From: Cryptomeria japonica
Taxonomy: Eukaryota > Streptophyta > Pinopsida > Cupressales > Cupressaceae
Assembly (NCBI RefSeq): GCF_030272615.1
Contig: NC_081406.1
Coordinates: 211,336,997-211,394,996, forward strand
Reading direction: 5' to 3'
DNA: 58,000 nt
Shown here piece by piece: positions 1 through 11,780 of this stretch. Numbering within the stretch: the first letter of the stretch is position 1; every line of letters starts with the position of its first letter. The notes under the pieces were generated by a model. That model worked only from the letters and a program-made list of their open reading frames with translations, made no database searches and was not told the origin of the DNA. The position numbers were made by a program, and so were the translations under genes.

Positions 1-984
1 TTAAGCGAGGAAATTTTTAGGTGTTTACATTTTGCCTCTCTTTGAGGCAATGTTCTTTATTGTATTATATCAAAGGATAAAAATTAAATGTAATTTTTAC
101 CAATGGGTCCTTGGTTTGCTGGTGAATTTGAATGACTCCAAATGGGCCCACTAGGGATCAATTATTGTCGAGTGCAAGGCTCTAACATCATAAGGGATGA
201 GGTCAGGATCATGCCCTAGGCAAATTTGGTGGAATAGATACCCCCAGTCCTTGGCCCTTAGTTGAAGAGGTTTCACCTATAGGCTCATGCTCCCATATTG
301 GGTAGCTTAAACTACTTTTTGAAGGCCCTCACTAAGATAGTATGCTCACGGGCTTTGTGCCCCTACTGGGATACCATGCTTATAGTTTGAACCTCCATCA
401 AAAAAATAAATTAAGGGTACATGCCCTAATATGGGAAGTCGTATGTCCCCTTGAGAGATTGGACAAAAAATAAGAATAATTTAGGTAATTTCTTGATTAG
501 AAGAAGGAAGAAGGTTAGTTGGCCATAATATAGAAAATGTCTAATGAAGAGAAAATTGGAACAAGATAGGTTAAGCAAGGCTAGGGGACACAATGAAAAA
601 ACAACACATGTCTATAGATTAAGGCTATAAAGGCCATATATAGGAGCTTGGGGGTTGGTTTTGGTCCATTTGCACCCTAGTTTCTTAATAGAGAAACTTG
701 TTGTAGAGCAAAGAGAGTGAGAAATTGAGATGACAAGAATTCCAATAGTTGACAACCATTTTGAGCACGACCAATGGTTCAAGTGGCTAGAGGACTATCG
801 TGAGCTCGTATATATATAAACCTTAGGTCTATAGGATGTCATAAATGTTTATAAATATGATAGAAAAGTAGGTTTTGTAAAAGCATAGGTTGCATCATTT
901 GGTGCAATTGCAACTGAAATAAATTCATTTGGCACAATGCATTTGAAGCATCTTGTTATGCATCTTTTATGCAACTGCACAACT
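1..984 (-). mobile_element. Element O, left part: LTR end, polypurine tract and leader of a Tat-like element
   Basis: Bases 1-29 are the inner end of an LTR that closes in ACA. Read on the minus strand it opens TGTAAACACCTAAAAAT, nearly the same opening as the E2 LTR at 53761. Bases 30-45 are a pyrimidine run, so a polypurine tract on the minus strand, matching the tract at 2418 of E1. The element therefore points to the minus strand and this is its 3' side. From about 620 to 790 the sequence resembles 2745-2915 of E1. From about 870 on it holds repeats of a phrase like TGCACAATTGATA, which continue at 19750. E1 is inserted after base 989 and the element resumes at 19750. No coding frame is visible here apart from the split PMD gene farther right. 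The element's pol is not in the window or is not recognisable. Confidence 0.7.
625..644 (+). promoter_or_regulatory. Candidate TATA box for the plus-strand PMD unit of element O
   Basis: CTATAAAGG (625-633) and CATATATAGG (635-644) lie just upstream of the part of the O leader that resembles the E1 PMD leader. The position suits a plus-strand promoter driving the PMD gene, whose remains start near 19991 beyond the E1 insertion. A second TATA-like run is at 809-820. This is inferred from sequence and position only. Confidence 0.3.
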
Positions 985-989
985 GATAA
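985..989. repeat. Target site duplication of E1, left copy (GATAA)
   Basis: GATAA directly precedes the first LTR base at 990 and recurs directly after the right LTR at 19745-19749. A perfect 5-bp duplication fixes both ends of E1. Confidence 0.93.
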
Positions 990-2417
990 TGATGCTCTGC
1001 AAAATGGACAATTGTTAGATTAAAACCTATGGTCGTATAACACACAAAAACAACAAGAAACAATGATCAAAGTTAGTGTTATTCAACCAAAGACTAATCT
1101 AAGCAGGCATATCAAAAGAGATACTAAGAACATGATAAAGGATTTAACTATGGAAGTAAATACCACAAGGCATCTCCAAATGCCTTCTAACATGCTCTTA
1201 GCTCCTTCTCCTTTGTTCCTCTCCTCTCCAAGTTCCAAATTAGTGTAGCTCTCAGTAGCTTTTTGCACTATGGATGCTTATGGAGGTTCAAGATTATAGA
1301 TGATTACTCTAAATGCTATGCAAGTGTGAATAAAAGTTGAAATGAGAGATTTATCTAATTAACTAATTGATTTTAGACCAAAAGTGTGAATATTATGCTA
1401 GATGCTCTCTAAAAATGCCTATAGATTAAATGCATACAAGTTTTCAGGATTTGGATTATCAAGAAATGGGCTCTATTTATAAGAAAAATGGAGCAATGGA
1501 CGGTTGAGATTGAGTAATCTCAACAAGGGTCAGGATTGAATGATATTCAATCCATGTGAGGGATTTCAACCTACTCCCAAGATGACAAGTGTCAATATGA
1601 GAGGGGTTGAGAAGAGAGGGAATAAGCATTAAATGCTTCACATGACCTGAGAGTTAACTTGGGAGTTAAGGTCAAGGTTGGGTTGAATGAATAAATTCTT
1701 TATTCAAAGAATAAAGCTTTTATCAAATGGATAAACTCTTGTGCAAAGGTAAAAGGGATAACCATGGTCAAAGCAATAAATGCTTGAGGAGACACATGGG
1801 TGCAAGTTGAATTAACCATACATGGTTATGTAAGGGTCATTAATGGTCATGTAAGAGCCATTAGTGGTTTGGGAGACTTTAGAGGTTAGTTTGTTGAACA
1901 CACAAAGCATTAAATGTTTTTCAAAGACTTTGAAGTCTTTGAGAAGTGACTCCAAGTTTCTGAGGAGTGTGACAATAATTAGGAGATGGATTAGGTTAAT
2001 TAGGAAGGGCTTAGAAGAATCTAGAAGGGGGTTAGGATTGCAAGTGGGTTCGGTGGGTGAGGGAAAATAGGATTTTTATTAAAATAAAATTCATTTATTT
2101 CAATAAATAGGTGCAAGTTGCATTTGTATAAAAATGCAAGTGGGGGGGATAAATGATTTAAATAAATGTTTTATTTAATTTATTTAAAAGAGGAAAGGGG
2201 ATTAAATGAAATAAATAGGATTTAGTCATTTAATTGATTTGTGAATTTGGTATAATGAATTAATTAAAATACTTTGAATAATTTATTTCATTAATAGGGG
2301 AATGTTTGAAGATGAATTAATTAAATATTAATTTAATTAACTGATGGCTAGTGGATTTTTAATCAAATAAATACGAAATATTCATTTAATTAAAATGGAC
2401 AGATTTATGTGACTACA
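990..2417 (-). repeat. E1 left LTR (3' LTR in element orientation)
   Basis: It opens TGATGCTCTGC and closes GACTACA, so read on the minus strand it runs TGTAGTC to GCATCA. It aligns from end to end with 18317-19744. Both copies are 1428 bp because two small indels cancel out. My hand count gives about 35 differences. An AT-rich near-palindrome lies at 2311-2340. Confidence 0.93.
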
Positions 2418-2431
2418 TTTGCCCCTCTTTG
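2418..2431 (-). promoter_or_regulatory. Polypurine tract of E1
   Basis: On the minus strand this reads TCAAAGAGGGGCAAA and abuts the TG of the left LTR. It is the expected plus-strand DNA primer site for a minus-oriented element. Element O has a closely similar tract at 30-45. Confidence 0.75.
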
Positions 2432-2980
2432 AGACGGTGCGGTTTATCGTGTTGTTTCAAAGAAAGAAAAATAGGTATGAAGAAATGCCCCATAAAATGT
2501 TGATTTTAATGGGTGGTATGCCCCCTCAAGATATGGGCTGAAAAATTTCAAAAAATCGGGCGATCTCTCGAAAAAGGATGAAGATTGGCAGGGTGGTAGA
2601 AGAGAAGAAGTTAGCAATGCTGGTGAAAAATAGAAGAAATCGGAGATAAAATTGAGAAATGGGAGGCTTGAGAAGTTCACGGGGACCACGACGGTGAGCG
2701 GGAGAAAATTAGGGTTACGATGAAGGGTTGATATGGGGAGAAAGGGGTGAAAAAAGGCTCATTTGCATTTGCGTCCATAGTGAAATTTTAGCTCTGATAG
2801 TGACTTGTTGTAAGAGTAAGCAGCAGTCAGGATGTTGGTTCCCATAGCAGAGCACTGATTAGAGCAAATCCATCGATTCCAGCGGCAAGACGACTACAGA
2901 CCAATGGTATGTGAATTTGAATTTTTAAATTTTATGCATTTTTGATATGTTTTTTGCTGAGTCCACGTTGAGTCGACATA

Positions 2981-3296
2981 GTAGCGTTAAAACTGTGGTT
3001 TGGCACTGTTGTTAACTTAATTAGCACTTTTGTGCCACTATGGCGCTATTGCGTAGTGGTTTTAGTGCTTCTGTCAAGGTTAGTGCTATTGTCTAGCTGT
3101 TTGAGTGCTATTGGTTTTATAGCAGTATTGAGTAGCTGATTAAGCACTAGTGTTGTTAAGTAGCACTATTGCATAGCTAATGTAGCACTTTTGTGGTTTG
3201 AGTGCTTTTGCATAGTTTATTGAGTGCTTTTGTTAGGGTATTAGCGCTTTTGTGAGGAGATAGCGCTTTGTGTGCAAGATAGCGCTTTTGTGCAGG
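2981..3296 (+). repeat. Array of about 14 copies of an AGYRCTWTTGT phrase ahead of the PMD gene
   Basis: Degenerate 11-base phrases such as AGCACTTTTGT, AGTGCTATTGT and AGCGCTTTTGT recur at irregular 15-30 base spacing. The copies nearest the gene (3230-3296) are the most regular. The same phrase in reverse complement fills 17986-18220, the gag-pol leader. The array may lie in the 5' UTR or in an intron of the PMD unit, since GTATGTG at 2907 looks like a splice donor and TTGTGCAG ending at 3566 like an acceptor. Confidence 0.75.
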
Positions 3297-3540
3297 AAAA
3301 TAGATGCCCCAGTTTGTGTGAACAAAAATTGCCCGATACCAATGATGGATGGATGGAGAGATGAGGTGAGAGTTGTTTTGAATCATAACAGCCCTGATGA
3401 GACTTAGGTCATTAGGATAAATGTCTGTTGAAGTCTAGGTGTGCCATGATTGCTTACCTGTTGAGACCCGAAGATAGTTGATCAAAGTATCTGTTGATAG
3501 TCTAGGTTTAAACTTAAGAAGGTTTGAAACAAAACAACTG

Positions 3541-5563
3541 ATGATGATGGTTGATGCACTTGTGCAGGAGGATCTTCGTGTCTTACAGTTGCACGAGAGG
3601 CATCCCGCCACACAAGTGCTACGCAATCGGTTGATAGAGGCCAAGGTGGATTGTATTGCAGCGACTGACCTGTATGATGTGATGTATATGCCCATGATTC
3701 AGATGAATCATGGTTTGATTACAGCATTGGCAGAGCGGTGGCATAGTGAGACATGTTTGTTTCACTTGGCGCAGGGGGAGAAGACTGTGACACTGGAGGA
3801 TGTATGGCGCATCTTGCATATTCCCATTCGAGTTGAGCTAGTGATGTATGATAGAGCTTGGGGGATAGCTGCAGTGTATAGATTTTTTGATGAGGACATC
3901 TTTATTGATGATGGATCGATAGCCTAGGAGGATATAGCCGCCTTGTACGAGCCATTACTAGTAGTGCTATCAGGGATTGTGGGGGGGCTACTGTGCCCAG
4001 ATAGACGATCGCATGGACTGGCTGCTAGTTGGGGTCAAGTGATTGAGCAGATGATTATAGAGGGGACTCCGTTTGCATGGGGACCGTATGTGCTAGCGCA
4101 CTTATATCAGGAGCTTCATGATGTAGTATACCGAGGGAGGGGGTCATTGGGAGTGGGGATCACGCTGCTGCATATTTGGGCGTGGGAGCACTTACCGGTT
4201 ACTCGACTAGTTAGTCTGAGATTTCGGGTAGTCGACCAGCCATATGTATATATGTATAGCGGTATGATGAGTCAGCCCCACTTGGGGAAGTTAGAGTGGT
4301 GGTGGCGGGCACTGGATGATCTAGATATGGTGATCTGGAGACCATGCATTGAGTGTGAGCCCTAGGAGGATGATGCGGAGGTATTGCCATATGTGTTCAT
4401 GATACGATACCTCATTGGTAGGATAACCTACCATGTGGAGAGATAGTTGCCTGGTAGAGTATTGAGACAGTTTGGACGGCGGCAGGGATTGCCTAGGGGA
4501 TCGGGAGAGTATGCATGGGTGGTCCAAGAGAGGTATTTATGGGGGCCAGTATTACCTTATGATCAAGCATTAGCAAAGTTTCGGATGCTATAGGCAAGAC
4601 CTTGGGATATACGACTGAGGATGGTAGATGTAGGGGTGTCGGAGGAGTATACGTAGTATATGGCGGCACATCCGATTCCTCAGATATCAGATCTGGCAGA
4701 GCCGATTCCAGATTTTAAGGAGGATAGGGGACCGAGATAGAGGAGGAGAGGAGGTCAAGGACCGATAGTAGATGGACGAGGGAGAGGGGATGGTGGAGGA
4801 GGGGGTGGATTTGGAGGAGGAGGTGGGGGTGGTGGATGGATGTGGCGGAGAGGGAGAGGTGGGCAGCCATTGCGGCTATCTCAGGGACCTTTGATGCAGG
4901 GAGGCATGAGATTAGGTGGCAGAGGTATGGGGAAGATGGAGGTATCGATGGATAGAGGGGAGGGAGCCATTGGAGAGGGAGCTACAGGTGAGGGACCTAT
5001 GGATACAGGGGAGGGAGCCACTAGAGATCTTCGGGACCATATGATATTATATTTGCAGCTCGTCTTACAGCAGCCAAGACACGGGTGAGGATATGGAGGT
5101 GAAGGTTGCAGCTAGAGATGTGCAGTTGTTTGCACGAGAGTTAGAGCTGACTGTAGTTCTGTGGGAGAGAGATAAGGCTGTGGACAGGGTGATCTAGTTG
5201 CAGGAGAGAGTGAGGGTTTTGGAGGGAGTACAGTGACAGGGGCCATCTGTGGAGGCATTGGCGAGGGAGGTACGGAGAGCAGGGGGAGAGGTTGATTAGT
5301 GGCGGGGCCTATATGAGCAGGAGGTGCCATCTAGTCGACGGGCACTAAGTTATTCATAGATGCATCGGGAGAGATTAGAGCGGTCTCAGAGGATGCAGAG
5401 CAGTGGTGGTGTGATGGGTCCTCCACACAGAGATAGATCAGGTGATGCGGGGGCTAGTGGGGGTGTGATGGGTCCTCCACGGAGAGATAGATCAGGTGAT
5501 GCAGGGACTAGTGGGGGAGCAGGTGGTGATGGTGGTGCAACATCTGGTCAGAGTGGCATCTGA
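3541..5563 (+). pseudogene. Plant mobile domain (PMD) gene carried antisense in E1, decayed
   Basis: PMD proteins are plant-specific. Some are host silencing factors (the MAIN/MAIL group) and others travel in Ty3/gypsy elements. The frame has the core PMD signature near 3715-3850: Leu-x-Thr-Ala-Leu-x-Glu-Arg-Trp, then FHL, GE-x-TVTLEDV and a following I-P segment. A second conserved block runs from 3943 to 4365, with W-G-x-V, L-x3-L-x2-I-W-A-W and a W-rich stretch. From 4740 to 5040 it becomes Gly/Arg-rich. A probable coiled coil follows (5093-5260), then two 18-residue tandem repeats (5400-5507) and a Gly-rich end. In-frame stops are TAG at 3925, 4363, 4444, 4591, 4654, 4738, 5195, 5297 and 5357, and TGA at 5234. 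The frame shifts between 5040 and 5093. ATG 3541 is the first methionine of a Met cluster. An upstream exon is possible. It converges on pol. Confidence 0.85.
5400..5507 (+). repeat. 54-bp tandem repeat (2 copies) in the PMD gene 3' part
   Basis: Two near-identical 54-bp units, each starting AGTGGTGGTGTG or AGTGGGGGTGTG, encode an 18-residue unit with a Gly-Pro-Pro and Arg-Asp-Arg-Ser core. The copies differ by a few bases. A partial third start (Ser-Gly-Gly) follows. Confidence 0.8.
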
Positions 5564-8192
5564 GAGAGCATTTTGTATATTTTGATATTGTCATTTTGGA
5601 CTGTACCTTGGATGGCTCTTGGTAGCCGATTTTTTGGACTTTATTGTACTCTAATACATGAGATGATATATATGAGGAGATCCCATTTTTTTTGTGATGA
5701 TATGCATGTTGATATGTATGGATTTTATGCATGATGATGATCTTATGATTTATGTTTAGATGGTATATTTGTACTTTTCTATATGTATGTGCTTATGAGA
5801 TGATTCCTATATGCATGTTTTATGATGATTTATATTTGCATGATGTTTATATGTCTGTTGTATGATGTTGGATGCTAACATGTGGATGCAGGTTGATATA
5901 TGTGTGCATTGATGTTTCGGGATGGAATGCCATGATGGTTATGTATGCATAATAAAATGGTGATTTATGATGGTATAGATAGTATCTTGTATTTTATATG
6001 GATACAATGATGAGATAATGATATGTAAATAATGTTAATGTAATGATGTGAATGATTGATTTATTTATGGATATGCATCTAGATGGTTAAAAATGAATGT
6101 AACATGGAGAAACAAATGTAAAGTACAAATGTTTAAATGATGATTTCTAAATGAATGCATATGTATAATGTATGAACCAATGTTTATAATGATAATGATA
6201 ATGCATATGATGAAGTAAAATGATAATGTGATGATAATGCAACTCATGGTTAATGAATAACTGCACCTTAATGCAATTAAAAGGATAATGAATGCTTTCT
6301 TAATGAATCTTAAATGGTACTAAATGAATGCATTTGTAATGGCTAATCATGGTAGTAAATGCAAATAAGGACAATTTATCATATAAATGAATCTAAATGT
6401 CATGAGTGCACTAATGAAATGATATAATGATACTAATGCAAGTAAATGAGAATGAACTATATGCAGTAAATGCAACTAAATGATATGCATGCTAATGAAT
6501 GGCCTAAAATTTGAATAAAGCTATATGCAAGTATATGATAATGAACTAGGCTAATGCAAATGCAACTAAATGTAATGAAATGATGATGTGACTATGATAG
6601 ATGAATGCAAGGTTGTTTAGACTTTGCATGATGCAGTGATGATGTATCAGAGAACTTTTTTTGTGATTATATCCAAGACCAACTCAATTTTTCCATTACT
6701 GTTCAGTATTGTTCATACTTGCATACAAAACCATGCATATGAATAATGAATAAGTAAATGTATGGGCGATATGCAATGGAATGCAATATAAACAGATGAG
6801 ATGAAATGACGATCCATAGTGCTTTATTTTTGTCATTGAGCTTTAAAATGTTGTAAGAAAACACAAGCAACTTGACATAATGATTCAAGATGACCTGAGT
6901 ATTCCTTACATGGATTTTGATATAGCAAGCTAATACAAGCAACTTGATATAATGGATCAAGTTGACCTGAGTATTGCTTTGCGGATTAGACAAGGATCAT
7001 CTCCTTTCATGCATGACTTGGAACGTCCTCCTTGATCTTGGGTCGATCATATCCTGAGACAAATTCATACTGTATTAAGAGATAAAACCTTTATCTAGCT
7101 TGGATGAGGTAGGAGGAACCAAAGATGGAGCATTATACTTGCAAGCAAACATCATATATAAAGAATAAAGAATATGGATCCTCGATAATGGTTCATGCTC
7201 ATATGGTCAAGGTATACGCTGTAGTCAGCAAGCCGTAGTGATCCATGACTGTATTTTACATATGATCACGTAGCTTAATGAACTTCCCGCGTAGACACCA
7301 TTAGTACATGCCCTAGAATTTCATCGAACTAATTCACGGAAGACATACAAACAATGCCGTAGGAAACATCTCGACTACTCTAATCACTTGTGGATATCCT
7401 AGAGTAGTGTAGGAACCTGATATATATGAATGAATTAATAACCTATAAATCAACCAAGTATTTGATAGCTTAAACAAAATTTTCTTGTCAAAGAAAACAA
7501 TATCATGTTGTTGTTTTGGTAAGGAAGGATGCATCCTTGTTAAGACAGTTTGTGTGTTGATGTTGATTGTTTGGTCAATTTGATAAGAGGTCATCATTTT
7601 GAGTGTTTCACAATGTTTGTTTGGTATCTGCTCAGATGAGTATGTACAATGTGTTGCCATGTTTTTGATTGATTTTTGATGTTTTTCAGATGTTTTTGGA
7701 TTTTGTGAGTGTTTTTTGAAAGTTTTTGATATTTTTGGTGATTGTTTTGAATGTTTTTGGTATTTTGTGAAACAGTTTTGAATGAAGAACCCAACGAATC
7801 ACAAGTAATTTAGAATCCATTTCCATCAAATAGGGCAAGGGCATTGCCCCCAGTTTAGACATGACTATGAAAAAGTGGGATGCAAGACGCATGAAGTGCT
7901 TTCTTGATTGTAGTTCAATAACAAGTCATGGTTTGGACGGATGGATGTGTGTATGTAATGAATGTGATCGCAACAATCCTGAAAGACAATGGAGCCATAG
8001 CCTTTACGAGTGGCACCTGTTTGCTAGGTTTTCACCATCGCACTTACCCAAGGTGCCACCAGAGTGGTTGTTCACTGTTTGGATGTATGATTTTTCTTTA
8101 CTATTTTGATGTTTTTTTATTTTCTTAAGGACATTTTTCGAAATGTTTTTGGTATTTTTTGGTATGTATGGGAGCCTGATGCTCGGTATAGC
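5564..8192. other. Spacer between the convergent PMD and pol genes of E1
   Basis: This 2.6-kb stretch lies between the 3' ends of the two convergent genes. Bases 5640-6640 are low-complexity, dominated by ATGA and AATG runs. Bases 7650-7780 and 8095-8165 are T-rich. The short open frames here (for example 6703-6993 and 7334-7892 on the minus strand, 7861-8109 on the plus strand) show no recognisable domain and sit in biased sequence, so I do not call genes. Both transcripts would end here, but I cannot identify a specific terminator. Confidence 0.6.
5640..6640. repeat. ATGA/AATG-rich low-complexity tract
   Basis: About 1 kb is built from short words such as ATGATG, AATGATG, TATGCA and AATGAAT with little other sequence. 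It has no fixed period that I can define. It probably grew by slippage in the spacer of E1. Confidence 0.7.
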
Positions 8193-9530
8193 TTAGGTAT
8201 AAAATCTTTTGAGGTGCATGTTGTTGATCAGATCTGCTAGCAATTCTCCTTCTGAAGTAGCCAACTGATATGCCCCAGACCCAAATACAACAGTGATAAC
8301 ATATGGACCCAGCCAATTTGATTCAAACTTGCCCCGATGTTCTCGGTTAGGTTGGGTACAAGGATTCTCTCATAGAACAAGATCACCTACCTCAAATGTT
8401 CGAGGTCTAACTCGATGATTGTAGCTTCTACTCATGCGCTGCTAATAGGCTTTGAGGTGATTGTATGCAGCTTGTCATTTCTCATCGAGTAACTCTAAGT
8501 CCTGAAGATGTGACACTTTGTATGCTTCATCATCGATGAGATTATGCAAGGAAACCCGTAGAGATGGTATCTCAACCTCAATAGGTAAGATAGCTTCTGC
8601 ACCATAGACTAGTGAATACGGAGTTGCGCCTGTAGGGGTGTGAATGCTAGTTCGATACACCCATAGTGTTGGATTCAGTTGAACATGCCAATCACGGCCG
8701 ACATCATTGATTGTCTTCTTGAGGATTCTTAATATGTTCTTGTTTGAGGCTTCGGCCTAACCATTTCCTTGTGGGTAATAGGGAGTGGAAAAGCGGTGTT
8801 GGATGTGAAACTTCTCACAGAGTTCATAGACATCCTGATTTTTGAAAGGAAGACCATTATCTGTGATGATGGACATGGGTACACCATACCGGCAGATGAT
8901 GTAATTAAGGATAAATGAGGTGATCTGCTTGCCGGTGACTTGGGTAAGTGGAACAGCTTCGATCCACTTTGTGAAGTATTCGGTGGTGGTAATAATGAAT
9001 TTGTGGCCGTTTGATGAAGATGGATGGATTTTACCCACAAGGTCAAGTTCCCATTGACAAAAAGGCCATGGTGTTGTGATTGGTTGTAATTCTTGTGCCG
9101 GTGCATGTATCAGGTCTCCATGAACTTGGCATTTCTTGCACTTTTTGACAAAGTAGTAGGAGTCCTTTTCCATGAATGGCCAATAGTATCCAGTGCGCAT
9201 GAGTTTCTTGGCTAGTGATGGACCACTTGCATGAGTTCCACAAATTCCTTCATGTACCTTTTCCAAGGCCTTTGTTATCTCATCCTATTCTAGACATCGA
9301 AGGAGAGTACCATCAAGACTACGTCGGTATAGGGTTTCAGCAATAATGGTATATCGAACGGTTTGGCAAATAAAGGTTTTATGTTGGTTATTCGATTGGT
9401 CAGGAGGAAGTGTGTGATCATGGAGGTAGGTGTAGAACTCACCGTACCATGGGGATTCGAAACTGATAAGGTGACATATCATCTTAGATTCAGGGATATC
9501 ATAAGCGGGAATCCAAAGTTGTTCTACCAA
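8193..9530 (-). pseudogene. E1 integrase
   Basis: The integrase joins retrotransposon cDNA to the host chromosome. On the minus strand the frame shows a His/His...Cys-x2-Cys zinc-binding region (about 9260-9130). The catalytic core follows, with one Asp in a W-E-L-D context, the second in I-T-D-N-G-L-P-F, and the Glu just after the stop at 8757. The C-terminal part has the T-G-A-T-P-Y-S-L-V-Y-G-A-E-A block (about 8635-8590) and a GSGAYQL / MHLKRFY end, closing at TAA 8193. Stops at 8757 (TAG), 8475 (TGA) and about 8350 (TGA) sit where relatives have Gln, Arg and Arg. A further TAG lies near 8445. These are simple C-to-T losses, not lost domains. It directly follows the second RNase H, in the usual Tat order. 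Confidence 0.9.
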
Positions 9531-9559
9531 AAACTTGTAGCGTGTTGAATTCTATGGAG

Positions 9560-9950
9560 GATCTAGAAGAGATGCGATGGTAGCCATAGCGTCAGTAGCT
9601 CGATTCTAATCTCTAAGTATCTGCTCAAAGGTGATAGTAGTGAATGATGCCTTTAATTTGTCCACCATTTGTTTTTACGGCATGAGTTTGTGATCCTTGG
9701 TCTGATATTCATCAGTGGCTTGTCGAATGACTAGTTGGGAGTCTCCATATACTTGTAACTCTTTCAATTTCCATTATATGGCTAGTCTGAGTCCTGTGAT
9801 CAAGGCCTCATTTACAGCTATGTTGTTTGTGTAGGGAAATGTGAGTTTGTAAGACTTCAGGATGCTATCACCTTGAGGTATGATAAACAGAATGCCTACC
9901 CCCGAGCCATGCCTAGTGTATGAATCATCAAAGTATAATTTCCATGGTTG
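9560..9950 (-). pseudogene. E1 second (additional) RNase H
   Basis: A second RNase H lies between the RT-RNase H region and integrase, as is characteristic of Tat elements, where the extra domain is thought to degrade the RNA of RNA-DNA hybrids. It starts near W-K-L-Y-F-D (about 9944), where the Asp is the first catalytic residue. The second acidic residue lies in the N-N-I-A...N-E-A-L segment, and a V-Y-G-D-S-Q-L-V motif carries the third Asp. Two residues in the N-N-I-A region differ from the usual form, but the Glu is kept. The frame has a TAA at 9774, at a Gln position, and more stops toward 9560. Confidence 0.85.
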
Positions 9951-9959
9951 TGTTGCTAT

Positions 9960-10583
9960 GATCATGAATATCTCCTCATCTGGAAAATTGGAAATGAGAG
10001 GATGATCGCCTATGAGGGGAGCATCAGCCAACTGATCTGCAATAACTTGACCCTTGATAGCCTTACGGTCTACATACTTGATGTCAAATTCACTTAGAAT
10101 CATCACCCATTTGGCTAAGCGGCCTGTCAATGCTGCTTTGCTGAGTAAGTATTTGAGTGGATCAATCTTTGCAATGAGCTATACCTTGTGTGTTAATAGA
10201 TAGTGCCTCAGTTTAGTAGTTGCCAAAATGACTGCTAGGCAAGCTCGCTCAATAGGTGTGTAATTGAGTTCATAGCCAACCAGTGTGCGAGAAATGTAGT
10301 AAACAACACACTCTTTCCCTTCTGCATTGTGTTGTGCCAATAGTACTCCCAAAGCTGTATTAGTTGCTGAAATATAGAGCAATAGAGGCCTATTTGGATC
10401 TGGTGGGATCAACAATGGCGTATTTATGAGATAATCTTTAAGCATCTAGAATGCTTGCTGGCATCTAGCATCCCACTACAAGTGGATGTTCTTGTGTAGC
10501 AGGTGTGTAAATGGGTGACACTTATCTGCCAGTTGTGCAATAAATCTTCGGATAGATTGAAGCCGCCCTTGTAGTGTCCTTAG
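9960..10583 (-). pseudogene. E1 first RNase H and connection
   Basis: The RNase H linked to RT follows the thumb region. Visible features are the L-L-L-Y-I-S-A-T start (catalytic Asp position occupied by Ser-Ala in this copy), A-L-G-V-L-L-A-Q, V-Y-Y-I-S-R-T-L and the E-x2-Y-T-P-I-E-R block, with the Glu kept. It ends in a stretch with K-G-Q-V-I-A-D-Q-L-A-D that leads to the second RNase H. The frame is interrupted by a TAG at 10179 and by stops near 10446, 10490 and 10584. The replaced first Asp suggests that this domain would be inactive even without the stops. Confidence 0.75.
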
Positions 10584-11780
10584 CTAGCTGATGTTCTTTG
10601 GAGGTGGCATGTCCATGATTGCTTTGACCTTTGCTGGATCGACCTCAATACCTTTGCTTGAGACAAAGTATCCTAGAAATTTCCCTGAGGTTACTCCAAA
10701 GACACATTTCTTTGGGTTGAGTCTAACATGATATTGTTCCAATCTATCAAAGATTTTCTCTAATATTTCCAGATGACCTTCTCTTGTGAGTGATTTTGCC
10801 AGTAAGTCATCAACATAATCTTCCATTATGGTATGCATCATATCATAGAAGATAGTGGTCATTGCTCATTGATAGGTCACTCCTGCATTCTTTAGACCAA
10901 AAGGCATTACATTCCAGTAGTATGTGCCCCATGGGCATGTGAAGGCTATCTTATGTTGATCTTCTGGTGTGATCTTTATCTGATTGTATTTTGAAAAACC
11001 ATCCATGAGTGAAAGCATGGCATGTCCTGCTGTTAGGTCTACTATGATGTTGATATTTGGTAGGGGGAAGTCATCTTTAGGACATGCTTTGTTCAGATCT
11101 CTGAAGTCAGTATAGATACGGATGCCCCCATTTGGTTTTCTGGCAGGTACAATATTGGATATCCAATCTGGATAATCAATTGGTCTAATAAAACCAACAT
11201 CTAGGAGTTTTTTAAGTTCTCCTTTGACTACTACTGCAATCTGAGGATGCATCTTGCAAAGCTTCTGCTTGACAGGCTTGGCTCCCTCGGCTACTGTGAG
11301 GTGATGCATGACTAAATCCAGATCAAGACCAGGCATGTATGCATATGACCATGCAAAGTTAATTTGACACTTCTAGAAGAATTCAACAAACTTAGGCTAT
11401 TCCTCTGGAGTCAAAAGAGAGGCCAGATGTATGTGGTGAGGAGTTTTAGGAGTCCCTATGTTGTATTCTTTTGTTTCCTCGATGAGAATCGTTGATCGAT
11501 CCTGCCATGTACTAGAGGGAAGGATGTCAAACCTTTCATCCTTGGGCTCCTCAGAGAGGTTTTCACCATTGGATACACTCTTTATTTTTACTTTTGTGGG
11601 ATCAAACAGTGCCATAGTGTGGTTTTCACTGGAAGATCCATGTTTTAGTGTTATATTTTTGTAGCTGGAAGGTTTGGCATCCGCCCCAAAGTATGTTGTG
11701 CTATTAAGTTCTATGGCGAATCTAGCTTTGTGATCCCCGCTTGGTATATTATCCTGTAATTCCAAGAAGTCGATGATCAC
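10584..11780 (-). pseudogene. E1 reverse transcriptase
   Basis: RT copies the element RNA into DNA. The frame shows A-R-K-P-N-G-G-I-R-I-Y-T-D-F-R-D-L-N-K-A-C-P near 11200, L-M-D-G-F-S-K-Y-N-Q-I near 11000 with the first catalytic Asp, P-F-G-L-K-N-A-G near 10890, and Y-V-D-D near 10815 for the catalytic Asp pair. A conserved N-terminal part, with F-A-W-S-Y-A and the M-P-G-L-D block near 11340, precedes it. A TGA at 10866 occupies an Arg position and a TAG at 11397 a probable Gln position. All catalytic aspartates are kept, so the defects are stops rather than active-site changes. Confidence 0.93.

Noticed and set aside
1013-2417. LTR start at TGTTAGATT (1013)
   Set aside because: Homology between the two LTRs extends left to 990 and 18317, and only that boundary gives the perfect GATAA duplication.
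2981-3296. CRISPR-like or microsatellite reading of the AGCGCTTTTGT array
   Set aside because: Spacing and phrase are too irregular, the repeat is only 11 bases, and the context is a plant retrotransposon leader.
3541-5563. Recoding of TAG as a sense codon in the PMD gene
   Set aside because: TGA and a frameshift also occur, and pol shows the same decay at known Gln and Arg positions, so mutation is the simpler cause.
8729-9243. Minus-strand frames of 125 and 66 codons
   Set aside because: They are other reading frames of the integrase core, whose motifs are in the 8757-9266 frame.
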